NCBI RefSeq assembly: GCF_047675955.1
Contig: NC_132910.1
Span: 112,079,143-112,143,142 of the forward strand
Direction of reading: 5' to 3'
Origin: Chlorocebus sabaeus
Taxonomy: Eukaryota; Chordata; Mammalia; Primates; Cercopithecidae
DNA: 64,000 nt
Each line of letters begins with the position of its first letter. The first letter of the stretch is position 1. The translations under genes were made by a program, and so were the position numbers. Below are positions 12,191 to 22,993 of this stretch, piece after piece. The notes under the pieces are model-generated. The model had not been told where the DNA came from. It saw nothing but the letters and a program-made list of their open reading frames with translations, and did not search any database.

Positions 12191-14454
12191 GCTTCCTACT
12201 CTCTATCCTTCCCACACTGTGGCTAGGATGATTTCCCAACAGTAAATTTTGATGAAGGGAGAAGTGTCAGGGTGGATTCTAAAGAGAAGACATTGTGAGA
12301 GAGGAATATGCCTGCAAACTTGTCCCTATGTTGTAGCTGGTCAATGGTCCCTGATCCCATCTGACATCTCTGTGTCCTGGTCTAAGCATGGTCTATGCCT
12401 GTTATTTATTTTTTTAAACTTATACGTGCATTTGCTCCCTAAATACAATCTTGCACCAAAAACAGCAGAAGATTGCTTCACTGGCAAGCATCCTAAGTAA
12501 TATCAGTTTGACCTGGATGACAGAAAATACTTTTTAAAATAAAAACAAGTCACCTGAGCAAATATAAACTCCTGAAACTTCTTGTAGTCAAATTTTGTGC
12601 AGTCATTTCTGAAAAGTGACCCTCAACAAAAAGACACTAGCTGCATATCAGAATAACCTGTGGAACTTTCTCAAACTCAGGGGCCTTTTGTATACTCTCT
12701 GGTGAGTGTTACGTGATACATTGCAAGATCTTGCCCTGTCTCTTCTGAAAATTGCTGTTATTAGAGCTTTGAGTGATGGTGAGAGTATGATGTAACCTTC
12801 GAGTGAGAATAATTGGCAGCACAAATGGTTGAAAATGTAGCATCCTGCTACATTTCTTGATTATACCAAAGAAGCAGTTAGTTTAATGTACCTCTTTTCA
12901 TTCTCACAATGTATCATCTTTCTAAACATATATCATAAATGTAGATATTATAAATGTTTTATTTTGATGCATTTACTAAAGAGGTAGCACTGAAAGTTGA
13001 ATGAAGTAGCTGTCTTTTTTTTTATAGTCCCATTTTTCTAACTGGATGAATTTGGGAATGTAGCGTTCAAGGTGCCTGAGGTAGATGTGTATAGCAAACT
13101 ATTGTTACACATGTCTAAAACTTAGGCCCATGTCGGGGTACTGATAAGAGCAAAGAGTTATTTCAAATTACTTGATTAACTTCATTGCTTTTTGAATTTA
13201 CTCAAAGACAAATTTATTCTAATATTTAAGGAAGCTTGGCTGAGAAAATAAGACAAAAGGTATGATTATTTGAAGATATAGGTGTAATTTGAAGGAAAAG
13301 TTTTGATAATACAGATGACAATGAAAGATACTTTAGAAAAGAGTGAGTAGAAAGAAATGTCAGCAGTACAAAAGAAAAAAGAAGCAAGCTTCTGTAATAA
13401 ATGGGAGGAAGTTCAGATTTCAGAATTCAAGGGTCATACTACCAGACTCATTAGCATTAATGAGTCTCATTTGTTGTCAAAATTAAGCAGATAAATCATT
13501 TAACAAACACCATGAATTTTTACCCACTCATGTTTGCAGAATGGATGAATAAAATATATACATAATAAAAGTGTTATGATTAATATGTCTGGCCTCTAAA
13601 GCTCTTGGACCACAAATATAAGGAAATTAAATCCTTTAAAAGGAAGATACCATACAGTGCAGACTATCTCAAGTTGTTCAGCATGTGAACCAAAAATCAT
13701 GTGACATAAAAAATACATTTTCATGTATCTGTCCTTCATAAGTTAGAACTGATTAGTAATTTACTGACAGAAAATAAATTCTAAATTAGAATCCTGAAAA
13801 TTGTTAACTTCAAGGGATTTTTTTGTCTGTGGATTTTTAAAAATTTACTAGGTAACCAGATATTAGCAGTGAATCCTAAAATAAATAACATTCTAATTTC
13901 TAGTATGTCTAATATTTGCACAGAGTTGGTTATTGGACAATACATTTTAATCACACAATTATTTTTAAAAAGAAACTGTACTACATTAAGTAATTAAATT
14001 ATTCTTGAAGTAAATTCCCAATTGTGGACTCTTGCATATTTTAGAATCCATTATCAATACTTTTGTTTGTTTTTCCTTCCTAACTTTGGAAAGCTTAAGC
14101 AATGTAAGCAAAAAACATTTTTAAAAAATTGTTTGCCAGATTCTTTCCTGTTAATCAGGTACTCGCAGTATAGGCTAACACTCATCCCCTGGCTTAACCT
14201 AAACCACAGGACTCTCAAGTTCATATCTTATGCAGAAAGCCACAAATGTTTAGGTCTCTCATCTAGTTCTTAATCTATTTTTTGATCCAATGTAGTGTGA
14301 GCTACATGCAGATTTTAAATTCTAGTAGCCACATTAAAATACTATTTTAAAAGAGGTACATTTTTAAAAATAGACTTTATTTTATAGAACAGATTTTATC
14401 ATACAGAAAATTGATATTATAATGCAAAGATAATGAAATCAGCTGAGACCGTCA
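12191..14454. other. Unassigned AT-rich stretch; weak repeat traces
   Basis: No gene supported. 12635-12720 resembles a MER5-type hAT fragment (a 'catatcagaataacctg' block). 14285-14350 resembles another old DNA-transposon fragment ('ctagtagccacattaaaa'). Both are weak. A perfect 9-bp inverted repeat with a 4-nt loop lies at 13445-13466. Confidence 0.4.
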
Positions 14455-14915
14455 GATTTCATTGAATCTATAGATCAATTTGCTAGTATCACAATGTTTA
14501 CCATATTAAGTCCTCTGATACAAAAGTATGGGATTTTTATTCCATTTATTTAGAACTCCTTTATTTTTTTCAAGAAGGTGTTGTAGTTTTCAAAGAATAA
14601 GCATTGCACTTCTTTTGTTAAATTTAAACCTAAGTGTTTTATTCCATTTGATGTTACTTTAAATTAATTTTTTTCTTAATTTCCTTTTTGGATTATTCAT
14701 TGCAAGTGCATGGAAATATCATTGATTTTTGTATATTGATCCTGTATTCTCCCATCTTGCTGAATTTGTTTATTAATTCTAATTCTTTTAGTGGACTCCT
14801 TAGAATTTTCTCTATACAGCACCATGTTATCCACAAGCAGAGATAGGGTTTACTTTATTTTGAATGTGAATGTCTTTTATTTTTTCTTTCTTAATTTTCC
14901 TGGCTAGAAAGTCAT
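14455..14915 (-). mobile_element. L1 ORF2 fragment (reverse transcriptase region)
   Basis: On the plus strand this shows the reverse complement of L1 ORF2: 'taagtcctctgatacaaaag', 'ttttgttaaatttaaaccta', 'ttgatttttgtatattgatc', and 'tccacaagcagagatag' follow in the family's order. It is diverged, with frameshifts and no open frame, so it is an old L1. It ends abruptly at the LTR starting at 14916. Confidence 0.85.
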
Positions 14916-15345
14916 TGTATAAGTCAGGGTTATCTGGTTATTCAAAGATATAGAACCAATTTAAAAAAAAAAAACACAAAATGTGTGTGTATATTTGTGC
15001 GTGTGTGTATGTGAAAAGATTTATTACAATGAATTGACTTATATAGTTTTGGAAGTGGGTGAATCAGAAATATACATGCAGACCAGGTGGCTGAAAATTC
15101 TCTAACAAGAGCTATGTTACAGGAAGAATTTGTTCTTCTTTAAAAATCCCCAATTTTGCTCTTATGTGCTTTCAACTGATTGGATGAGGCTCATCTACAT
15201 TATAGAGAATATTTTTTACTGAAAGTCACCTTACTGTAGATGTTAACTACATCTACAAAATACCTTAACAGCAACACACGTTAGTGTTTGACCAAATCTC
15301 TGGGCACTATGGCTTAGCCAAATTGACACACTAAACCAAGTATCA
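14916..15345 (-). mobile_element. Solo LTR, ERVL/MaLR-like, subfamily unassigned
   Basis: On the minus strand it starts tgatacttgg at 15345 and ends ...cttatacA at 14916, the TG...CA form of an LTR. I recognise the blocks 'ggcactatggcttagcca' and 'ttcaactgattggatgaggc' from a common mammalian LTR-like repeat, but cannot name it. A TG-rich microsatellite lies inside (about 14981-15012). No clear 5-bp target duplication. Confidence 0.65.
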
Positions 15346-15609
15346 GAGTCTACTTCTTGTCAACTTGGTACCCATATATGTATTCTATCTCAATTTCCTA
15401 ATATTTAAAAAGGACATAATATCTAGCAAGATGAATTTTTATAAAAATTTGATATGATAAAGTATATAATGTTATTAGTAAAACAATAAGCATATAGTAG
15501 TTGCTAAATAAACATCACCCTCTTTCGTGTATGTATATATTTTTCTGTGAACATTCATTTAAATTATTCCTTCATTTATCTCCCTTTTTTTGTTGTTTGT
15601 TTCTTTTTT

Positions 15610-16151
15610 TGGAATTTTTTTTTTATTATACTTTAAGTTCTAGGGTACATGTGCACAATGTGCAGGTTTGTTACATATGTATACATGAGCCATGTTGGTG
15701 TACTGCACCCATTAACTCGTCATTTACATTAGGTATATCTCCTAATGCTATCCCTCCCCGTACCCCCTCCCCACAATAGGACCCAGTGTGTGATGTTCCC
15801 CTTCCTGTGTCCAAATGATCTCATTGTTCAATTCCCACCTATAAGTGAGAACATGCGGTATTTGGTTTTCTGTTCTTGCGATAGTTTGCTGAGAATGATG
15901 GTTTCCAGCTGCATCCATGTCCCTACAAAGGACACGAACTCATCCTTTTTTATGGTTGCATAGTATTCCATGGTGTATATGTGCCACATTTTCTTAATCC
16001 AGTCTGTCACTGATAGACATTTGGGTTGATTCCAAGTCTTTGCTATTGTGAATAGTGCTGCAGTAAACATGTGTGCATGTATCTTTATAGCAGCATGACT
16101 TATAATCCTTCGGGTATATCCCCAGTAATGGGATGGCTGGGTCAAATGGTA
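15610..16151 (-). mobile_element. Young L1 (L1PA-type), 5'-truncated
   Basis: The 3' end of a primate-specific L1, minus strand: poly-T at about 15614-15624, 3' UTR ('actttaagttctagggtaca'), the ORF2 stop, and about 320 bp of ORF2. Divergence from the family is low, so this is much younger than the neighbouring L1 piece. It is truncated at 16151; I find no clear target duplication. Confidence 0.95.
15828..16145 (-). pseudogene. L1 ORF2 protein C-terminal fragment
   Basis: A 105-residue open frame on the minus strand matches the last part of the L1 ORF2 protein (segments reading TMEYYATIKKDEF and LSQEQKTKYRMFSLIGGN) and ends at the natural stop. Endonuclease and reverse transcriptase domains are absent because the insertion is 5' truncated, so it cannot function. 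The starting methionine is arbitrary. Confidence 0.92.
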
Positions 16152-16414
16152 AATAACTTTTGTTCAGGTCAGTTCTTTATTATGTGTCTGCCCTTTAAAA
16201 ATATATTTTCAGGTCTATATAATAACAACTGTTCCTTTTGATCCAGTAAATAATTCCAAATTCTAGCTCTGTTTATATGCCTATCCTGTTAAAAATACAG
16301 TCAATATTTACCCACTCTTACCTATTGAGTTCAAAATAAAATAACTATGATACTTCACGATATAGTTTCTATCCAAACTCTTCTTATTTCACCATTAATA
16401 CACAGTTATGCATT

Positions 16415-16560
16415 TTTTCAGGAAGGTCTTACATGACATTACTAAAACCCCTCCTCAGACGCTGGTTTTCTTCAGATGGAATGCTCTTTGTATTTCAATC
16501 TGACCGCTTATTCTCACTCCAGAATAAAGGCTCGTTACATTTAGATTTGTATATTGTAAT
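16415..16560 (+). mobile_element. Possible L2 3' fragment
   Basis: The layout 'aggaaggtcttacatgacat', a C-rich block, and 'aatgctctttgtatttcaat' resembles a diverged L2 3' region. The match is weak. Confidence 0.35.
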
Positions 16561-17816
16561 TTCAGTTCAGTTCATTATACAATGAGCAAAAGTGACACTC
16601 TGGTAAATTCTGTTCTACTCATTTGAGATAAGGTACTCCCATTAGAATGATAATTTCTCGTGAAATAAACATGACCATTTTCTTTTTGTCAGTCAGATCT
16701 TCTTTGAGTTTTTTTCTTTTTGAGAGAACTTGACCCCGTATAGCTTATTTGGTTATCTTGTTTGACTATCTGATTGTATTTATTTGAACTGAGATTTCTT
16801 GCATCAAATAAATATATGACTGTGTGAAACTCTCACAGATGTGTAAATTACAAATTTTGTATTACAGGACATTGGTAAGATTAAAATAGCACATTAGCAA
16901 AGAGATAGGTCAATGATAATTAATAGAACAAACAGTCTACAGTTTGAATTGAGTTTTACTGAATTGAAGGTTACTATAACATGCATCTTCACTACATTTT
17001 GAATGCAAAGGATGTTGAAGAGGCTGAACAGAGAAGGAAGTTTGAACTGTAGATACCACAGTGTGGTTATACACAGCATTTTAGTTCAGTGTATAGATAA
17101 TAATATTTCTAGTACCACAGTTTCACAGTTTCAAAAGCTAGAATAGTCATGTCCAAATCTACAGAGATTTTTTTTAATTATTCAAAATAAACTCAAATAA
17201 CTATCAAATCTAAAGTCTAATACAGTAAATAAAGCATATGGTTCATGTATTTCTATTTTTTAATTCTAAAATTTTCAAGCAATAGATTACTAACTGTAAA
17301 ATCAACAACTCCTTAACAATCATTCTTGAATATAGGGATAATCTCTTCATGTTTATAAATTGCATTATAATTTTTTTTAGTTCTATAAAAATCACAAACT
17401 TTGTATTTCCCTGAGTTAATTTATACTATACATATAAACTATATATATTTAAGCATATATATGTAATAACTTTTAGTATAATTATTTTATATTAACTTAT
17501 TTCAATTATGGCTGAAAGTTCTCTGGATCTATGTGAGAAACATTCTGAGATCAATTCAGCATGATAGAAATCTAAAGAATTAAATAGTAAGCAAGAAATT
17601 GAAATTCGTATGTGGATACTGCCACTCATTCTATAAATAAGGATTTTGTATTCTGATAATTTGTACTAGGAAACAGAAGTTTTTTGTCCTCCTCGCTCAG
17701 TCATGCCCTCCATGGGCTTCATTATTTTATTTCACTTTCAAGACCTCAGACTAGGCACATATCCTCCCTAAATACAATTTTTGTCACTAGTCTCTATCAC
17801 CTGCTACCCCAGTGCT
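16561..17816. other. Unassigned AT-rich stretch
   Basis: No gene or assignable repeat seen. Confidence 0.5.
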
Positions 17817-17993
17817 CACAACTGCCACCACACCAGGCTATTTTGTTTGTTTGTTTGTTTGTTTGTTATTTTTAGAAAAGACAGAGTTTCACCATGTTGG
17901 CTATGCTGGTCTCAAACTTCTGACTTCAAGTGATCCACCCATCTCAGCCTCCTAAAGTGCTGGGATTACAGGTGTGAACCACCAAGCCCGGCC
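17817..17993 (-). mobile_element. Alu left-monomer fragment with (TTTG)n
   Basis: Reverse-complement of the Alu 5' half only, ending at 'accaagcccggcc'. The linker position carries a TTTG repeat of about six units (17842-17867). It may be a free left monomer or a truncated Alu. Confidence 0.85.
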
Positions 17994-18054
17994 AGAAATA
18001 CTCAAGAGCACTGTGTTATTCCTAACAAGACTTGCCCTCAGGTGAAACAAGTTA

Positions 18055-19366
18055 ACCAGAGTCTAATCTGCTGGGATATTATGAGAGATTAACTGACCTC
18101 TAGAGGGAAAATGCCTGACTCCGTTCAGTTGTAACTTTCTGCATATGAGAAATACCCAACTCCAGCCATTCTAGCTATACTGGCCCACCTACAGGGAGAG
18201 AAAAAAAGCAGAAACATTCGTGAAGTTCACAGTCCAGAGGCATAGACTCACTAAAAGCCTCAGTGAGACCTAATCATAGGACTATAAAATGCTTTCCCTA
18301 CCCCACACCTTCCCACCACATTACTAAAGACCTATTTGCATTACTTCCTTTTATGTGGTACAGCACGTCTGGCTACCAAGAAAAAATTACAAGACATGCC
18401 AAAAGGAAAAATAATTAAAGAGACAGAGCAAGCATGACTGGATATGACAGAGATGTTAAAGTTATATACTGGAAATTTAAAACAACTATAATTGATATGC
18501 TAAGACTATCTATAACGGATATAGTAGATAGTGTGAGAGAACAGATAAGCAATATAACCAGGGTGGAAATCCTACAAAAATTCGAAAAGAAATGCTGGAG
18601 ATCAAAAACACTGTAACAGAAATAAAGAATGCCTTTGATGGACTTACTAGTAGACTGAGCATTAGCCAAGTAAAGATTCTTTGACTTTGAGAACTTATCA
18701 ACAGAAATTTCAAAGATGAAAAGTAAAAAGAACAAACTGAGAAAGAAAAACACAATATCCAAGAAAAAACTACAAAAGATGTAACATACACACAATGTGA
18801 CCACCAGAAGAAGAGCGAGAAAAAGGAACACAAGAAATATTTGAAACAATAATGACTATAAATTTCACCACATTAATGTTGACAGCACAACACAGATCCA
18901 GGAAGCTCAGAGAACACTAAGAAGAATAAACGCTAGTATAAGCTACACCAAGACATATTATTTCAAACTATATAAAATTAATGATGAAGAAAAATTAAAG
19001 GAAGCCAGAGAATAAAAACACCTTTTCTATAGAGAACCAAAGACAATAATTACATCCAACTTCTTCTTAGAAACCATGCAAGCAATAAGAGTGGAGTGAA
19101 ATATTTAAAGCATTGAATGAAAAAATAAAAACCATCAATCTAGAATTATATATCCTTTGAAATTATCTTTCAAAAACTGAAGGAGAAATGAAAACTATCT
19201 CAGACAAACAAAAATTGAGAGATTTTCTTGTCATTAAATCTAAGATTATTCTGTTATTATGTTATTCAAATTATCCATGAAGTGGTATACGGTTATTTGA
19301 AAGTGTCTTGGATTAATTATAAATGTATATGGCAATCTCTAGGGCAACCACTTACAAAATGAAAAA
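18055..19366 (+). mobile_element. Old L1 (L1M-type), 5' region and ORF1 remnant
   Basis: The A-rich sense strand follows an old L1M layout: 'aaaattacaagacatgccaa', 'gaaatgctggagatcaaaaa', 'gatccaggaagctcagagaa', 'gaaaactatctcagacaaac'. These are ORF1-region blocks. Many stops and indels break ORF1. The element continues after the Alu insertions and again from 22994. The left boundary is uncertain. Confidence 0.85.
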
Positions 19367-19517
19367 TTATTAGCTGGGTGTGGTGGTGCACACTATATTC
19401 CTAACTACTTGAGAGGCTGAGGCAGGAGGATTGATTGAACCCAGGAGTTAGAAGCTATAGTGAGCTATGATCACACTGCACTCTAGCCTGGACAACAGAG
19501 CAAGATCCTGTCTCAAA
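19367..19517 (+). mobile_element. Alu right-monomer fragment (AluJ/FRAM-like)
   Basis: Begins at 'attagctgggtgtggtggtg' and ends with a long A-rich tail (to about 19575). Only the right half is present, and the sequence is diverged, as in the oldest Alu lineages. It sits inside the L1M. Confidence 0.85.
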
Positions 19518-19636
19518 ACAAACAAACAACAACAACAAAAAAGAGAGAAAAGAAAAGAAAGAAAAAAATAAATAGAAAATAGTAACTAATATGTCAGATA
19601 ATGTGGATATTAATCCAAGTATGTCAACAATCATTT

Positions 19637-19950
19637 TCTTTTTTTTTTTTTTCATTTGTTTTTGAGACAGGGTTTTGTTCTGTTGCCCAGGTTGGGGTGC
19701 AGTGGTGCAGTCATGGCTCACTTCAGCCCTTTGACCTCCTGGGCTCAATGGCTCTTCCTGCCTAAACCTCCTGAGAGTTAGGACCACGAGTGCACACCAC
19801 CACACCTGGTTAATTTTTTAAATTAAATTTTTGTAGAGATGGGATCTCACACGTTACCCGGGTTAGTATTGAACTGCTGGGCTCAAGCAATCCTACCGCC
19901 TCAGCCTCACAAAATTTTGGAATTATATGCATGAGCCACCATGCCCAGCT
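19637..19950 (-). mobile_element. AluJ-like element
   Basis: Reverse-complement dimeric Alu with poly-T at 19637-19653 and blocks such as 'ctgggctcaagcaatccta' typical of AluJ. Inserted in the L1M, which resumes at 19951. Confidence 0.92.
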
Positions 19951-20080
19951 CAATAATCACTTTGAGCATCAGTGATATAAGTGCACCAATTTAGAGATAA
20001 AGATTGTCAGAGTGGATTAAAATACAAGACCCAACTATATATTATCTACTAGAAATCTGTTAGAGTAGGTAGCAAGACAG
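19951..20080 (+). mobile_element. Old L1 (L1M), ORF1-ORF2 intergenic part
   Basis: After the AluJ the L1M resumes with 'gtgcaccaatttagagataa', 'agattgtcagagtggattaa' and 'aagacccaactatatattat', the region just before and at the start of ORF2. The next recognisable ORF2 sequence is at 22994, so about 2.9 kb of other DNA interrupts it. Confidence 0.82.
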
Positions 20081-20189
20081 ACATGAGCAGGGCAGAAGAA
20101 CACCACCAGAACTCTGTCTCTCTACAGTAATATTTTTTTCACAGCCAGAACCAGGAAAAGGCAGTCTCCCAATCCATAGAAAATACCTG

Positions 20190-20495
20190 AAGTGGACAGG
20201 TGCAATGGTTCACGCCTGTAATCACAGCCCTTTGTGAGGCTGAGGCAGGTGGATCATGAGGTCAGGAGTTCGAGAGCAGCCTGGCCAATATGGTGAAACC
20301 CGGTCTCTACTAAAAATACAAAAAGGAAAAAAAAAATTAGCTGGGGGTCGTGGCACGCAAGAGACTGAGGCAGAAGAATCGTTTGAACCCGGGAGGCAGA
20401 GGTTGCAGTGAGCTGAGATACTGCAGCCTAGGCAACAGAGCAAGACTCCATCAGAAGAAGGAGAAGGAGAGGTAGAGGGAGAGGGAAATTAAAGA
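20190..20495 (+). mobile_element. Alu with internal deletions and purine-rich tail
   Basis: A sense Alu from 'ggacaggtgcaatggttcac' to 'caagactccatc' near 20453, lacking parts of the right monomer. An 'agaagaaggagaagg' tail extends to about 20495. Confidence 0.9.
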
Positions 20496-20550
20496 AAACG
20501 ATTAAAAAGCATAGTATCATAAATAAGTAAACCAGCAACGTAGTCATTTA

Positions 20551-22066
20551 TTACCAACTTCAAATATCAATAGATATTTGATTTTTTGTGGTACTTTAGT
20601 TCTAGAAATAAAGCTATTATGTGCATTCTTATACATATCTACTGGTACAGATGTGTAAGAATATTTCTAGGAATGAAATTGCATATATTGAACTTCACAG
20701 GGTAATCCATAATTGTTTTCAAAAGTGTTTGTCTCCATTTATATTCCAAGGAGAGTATTGTTCTAGCCATCACTAATGCCTGGTGTTTCTCCAAGTTACT
20801 AGTTTGGGGTGCTTATTGTTTTGTTTTTCAATCTGGTAAGTATGAAATGGTATTCAATTGTGTATTTCGTTTCTATTTTTTATATTACTAATGAAGCTGA
20901 AATTTCATAAAATCTTTATCAACTAGTTTTATTTTTTCTTCTGTGAAATATTTGAACAGGATTTTACCCCAGTATTTTGTTGTAGTGCTTTCGTCCCTTA
21001 CTGATAGATAGGCACATTTACATATTCTGAACGCTAAAACATTTCTGGCTGTATGTGAGCAAATGTTTCCTGCCAGTTTTCCCCTTTCTGTTTATCCTTT
21101 ATGTTGTTATGTTTACTTGTATAAAGATGTTCTTGATTTAAATATAGTCAAATTTATCAGCATTTATTTTTATGATTTGAACATTATGTTTCCTTATTAC
21201 GTTTTTAGAGAAATTTTAGGTTCAGAGCAAAAGGACAAAGTATAGAGATTTCCCCTATACCCGCGGGCTTATCATTATCAACGTGCCCCACCAGAGTGGT
21301 ACATTCTTACAATTAGGAGCCTACATGAATACACCATAATTACCCAAAGCCCATAGTTACATTGGGATTCACCGTTGATGTTGTACAATCTTTGAGTTTG
21401 GACATATGTAAAATGGCAGGTATCCAACGTTATACTACCAAACAGAGCGCTTTCACTGCCCTATAAATCCTCTGTGCTCTGCCTGTTCAGCATTCTCTCC
21501 TCCGTAACCTCTTGGAAGGACTGATCTTTTTCCTCTCTCCATGGTTGTGGCTTTGCCCTAATGCCATGTAGTGGGAATCATACAGCATGTAGTTTTTTCA
21601 GATTAGCTTATCTTGGTAATATGCATTTGTGATTCCTCCATGTCTTTTGGTGCTTTGATATCTTACATCATTTTAGTGCTGAATAATATTTTACTGTTTG
21701 ATGCATCACTGTTTATTCATTCACCTACAGAAGGAATCTTAGTTGTTTCCAAGCTTTGATCATTATAAATAAAGATGATATAAACATCTATGTGTGGATT
21801 TTTTATGTGAACGTAACTTTTTAACTTCTTTAGATAAAAGTCAATCAGTGCGATTGCTGGATCATATTGTCAGAGGATATTTCCTTTTTTAAGAAATTGA
21901 CAAACAGTCTTCCACAGGGGCTATCTCATTTTGAATTTCCTCTAGCGATGAATGAGAGTTTCTTCACATCTTTATCAGCATTTGGTGTTATTAACGTTTC
22001 AGATTTTGGCCATTCTAATAGGCGTGTAGTGGTATCTAACTGTGTTAATTTGCATGTTTGTGATGA
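20551..22066 (-). repeat. Left arm of a 1.5-kb inverted duplication
   Basis: Read as reverse complement, this matches 24780-26321 along nearly its whole length at roughly 90 per cent by eye. It contains an L1MB-like 3' end (about 21203-22066, minus) joined to a fragment of an older L1 (20551-21200). The same L1-to-L1 junction is present in the other arm (near 25680), so the arms are copies of one composite segment and not two separate L1 insertions. The spacer between the arms is about 2.7 kb. Confidence 0.85.
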
Positions 22067-22143
22067 AACTTAGACATGGTATTAACATTAATATTATTTG
22101 TTGGATTTTAATAAAACTATTCATTGCACAAATAATATAACAA
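22067..22143 (+). repeat. Direct duplication, copy 1 (partner 27055-27137)
   Basis: Starts exactly where the left inverted arm ends. It carries 'catggtattaacattaatat' and 'ttggattttaataaaactat' in the same order as 27055-27137, with one 6-bp gap and few mismatches. A plus-strand Alu follows within 10 bp, as it does after the partner. Confidence 0.85.
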
Positions 22144-22152
22144 TTTTTTTTT

Positions 22153-22436
22153 GCCTGTAATACCAGCACTTTGGGAGGGAGGCCGAGTCAGGCAGATCAC
22201 AAGTTCAGGAGCTAGAGACCAGCCTGGCCAATATGGAGAAACCCCATTTCTACTAAAAACACCAAAAGAAATTAGCTGGGCAGGGTTGCGTGTGCCTGCA
22301 GTCCCAGCTACTCAAGAGGCTGAAACAAAAGAATCACTTGAACCCGGGAGGCGGAGTTTGCAGTGATCTGAGATCATGCCAGTGCACTCCAGCCTGGGCG
22401 ACACAGTGAGACTCTGTCTCAAAAAAAAAAAAAGAG
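22153..22436 (+). mobile_element. Alu, 5'-truncated
   Basis: Begins at 'gcctgtaataccagcactt' (about 25 bp missing) and ends in A13 plus a short ga repeat. The 3' block 'gcgacacagtgagactctgt' fits AluJ/Sx age. Confidence 0.92.
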
Positions 22437-22454
22437 AGAGAAGAGAAGAAAACA

Positions 22455-22990
22455 TCTGAAGCTGATAATCAGCTTCCTGATAAGATCTCAGGAGTTGGGC
22501 AAGCAGGTTCAAGCATGCACACTAAGAGGCACACTGGCAGAGTTTAACTGGTGTATAATCTTCCTCCGGGGATGCTCAATTGGTAAGAGAGAGAGAAAAA
22601 AAATGCCTCAAATGAGCATGCGCACAACTTCAGTAAATACACTGGGTATGCAGCCTTTTCCTAGTGCTGCCAGGCCGCTATGCATACAGATAGCCTGCTC
22701 CAAGAGAAGAATCAGGGGGAAAGAAATGCAGACCCTGGAACAGTGCCAATGTTTAAAACCCCAAGTCAAGGGTTGGATGGGGCATTTGGATTTGTCAAGT
22801 TGCCCACTTGGTCTTGTTCCAAGTGTACTTTGCTTCCTATTGTTCTGGCTTTAAAACATTTTAATAAACTTTCACTTCTGCTCTAAACTTCACCTTAGTT
22901 TCTTACTGTGCCTTCTGTGTCGCAGCTGAATTCTTTTCTCTGAGGAGGCAAGAATCGAGTTTGCTGCAGACCCATTTGATTCACTGCTGT
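22455..22990 (+). mobile_element. LTR-like element, unassigned (ERV-type)
   Basis: Contains an AATAAA signal (22862-22867, in 'ttttaataaactttcac') followed by a 3' end rich in 'gaggaggcaagaatcgagtt' and 'gctgcagaccc', features I associate with the R/U5 part of primate ERV LTRs. Composition is distinctly richer in G and C than its L1 surroundings. Both boundaries are approximate. A 119-codon frame inside (22495-22854) has no recognised domain. Confidence 0.5.
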
Positions 22991-22993
22991 TAA

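Noticed and set aside
18415..18849. 144-codon minus-strand frame, very hydrophobic, the longest in the window
   Set aside because: It is the antisense of the A-rich L1M ORF1 region. T-rich antisense strands give long runs of Phe, Leu, Ser and Ile codons without being genes.
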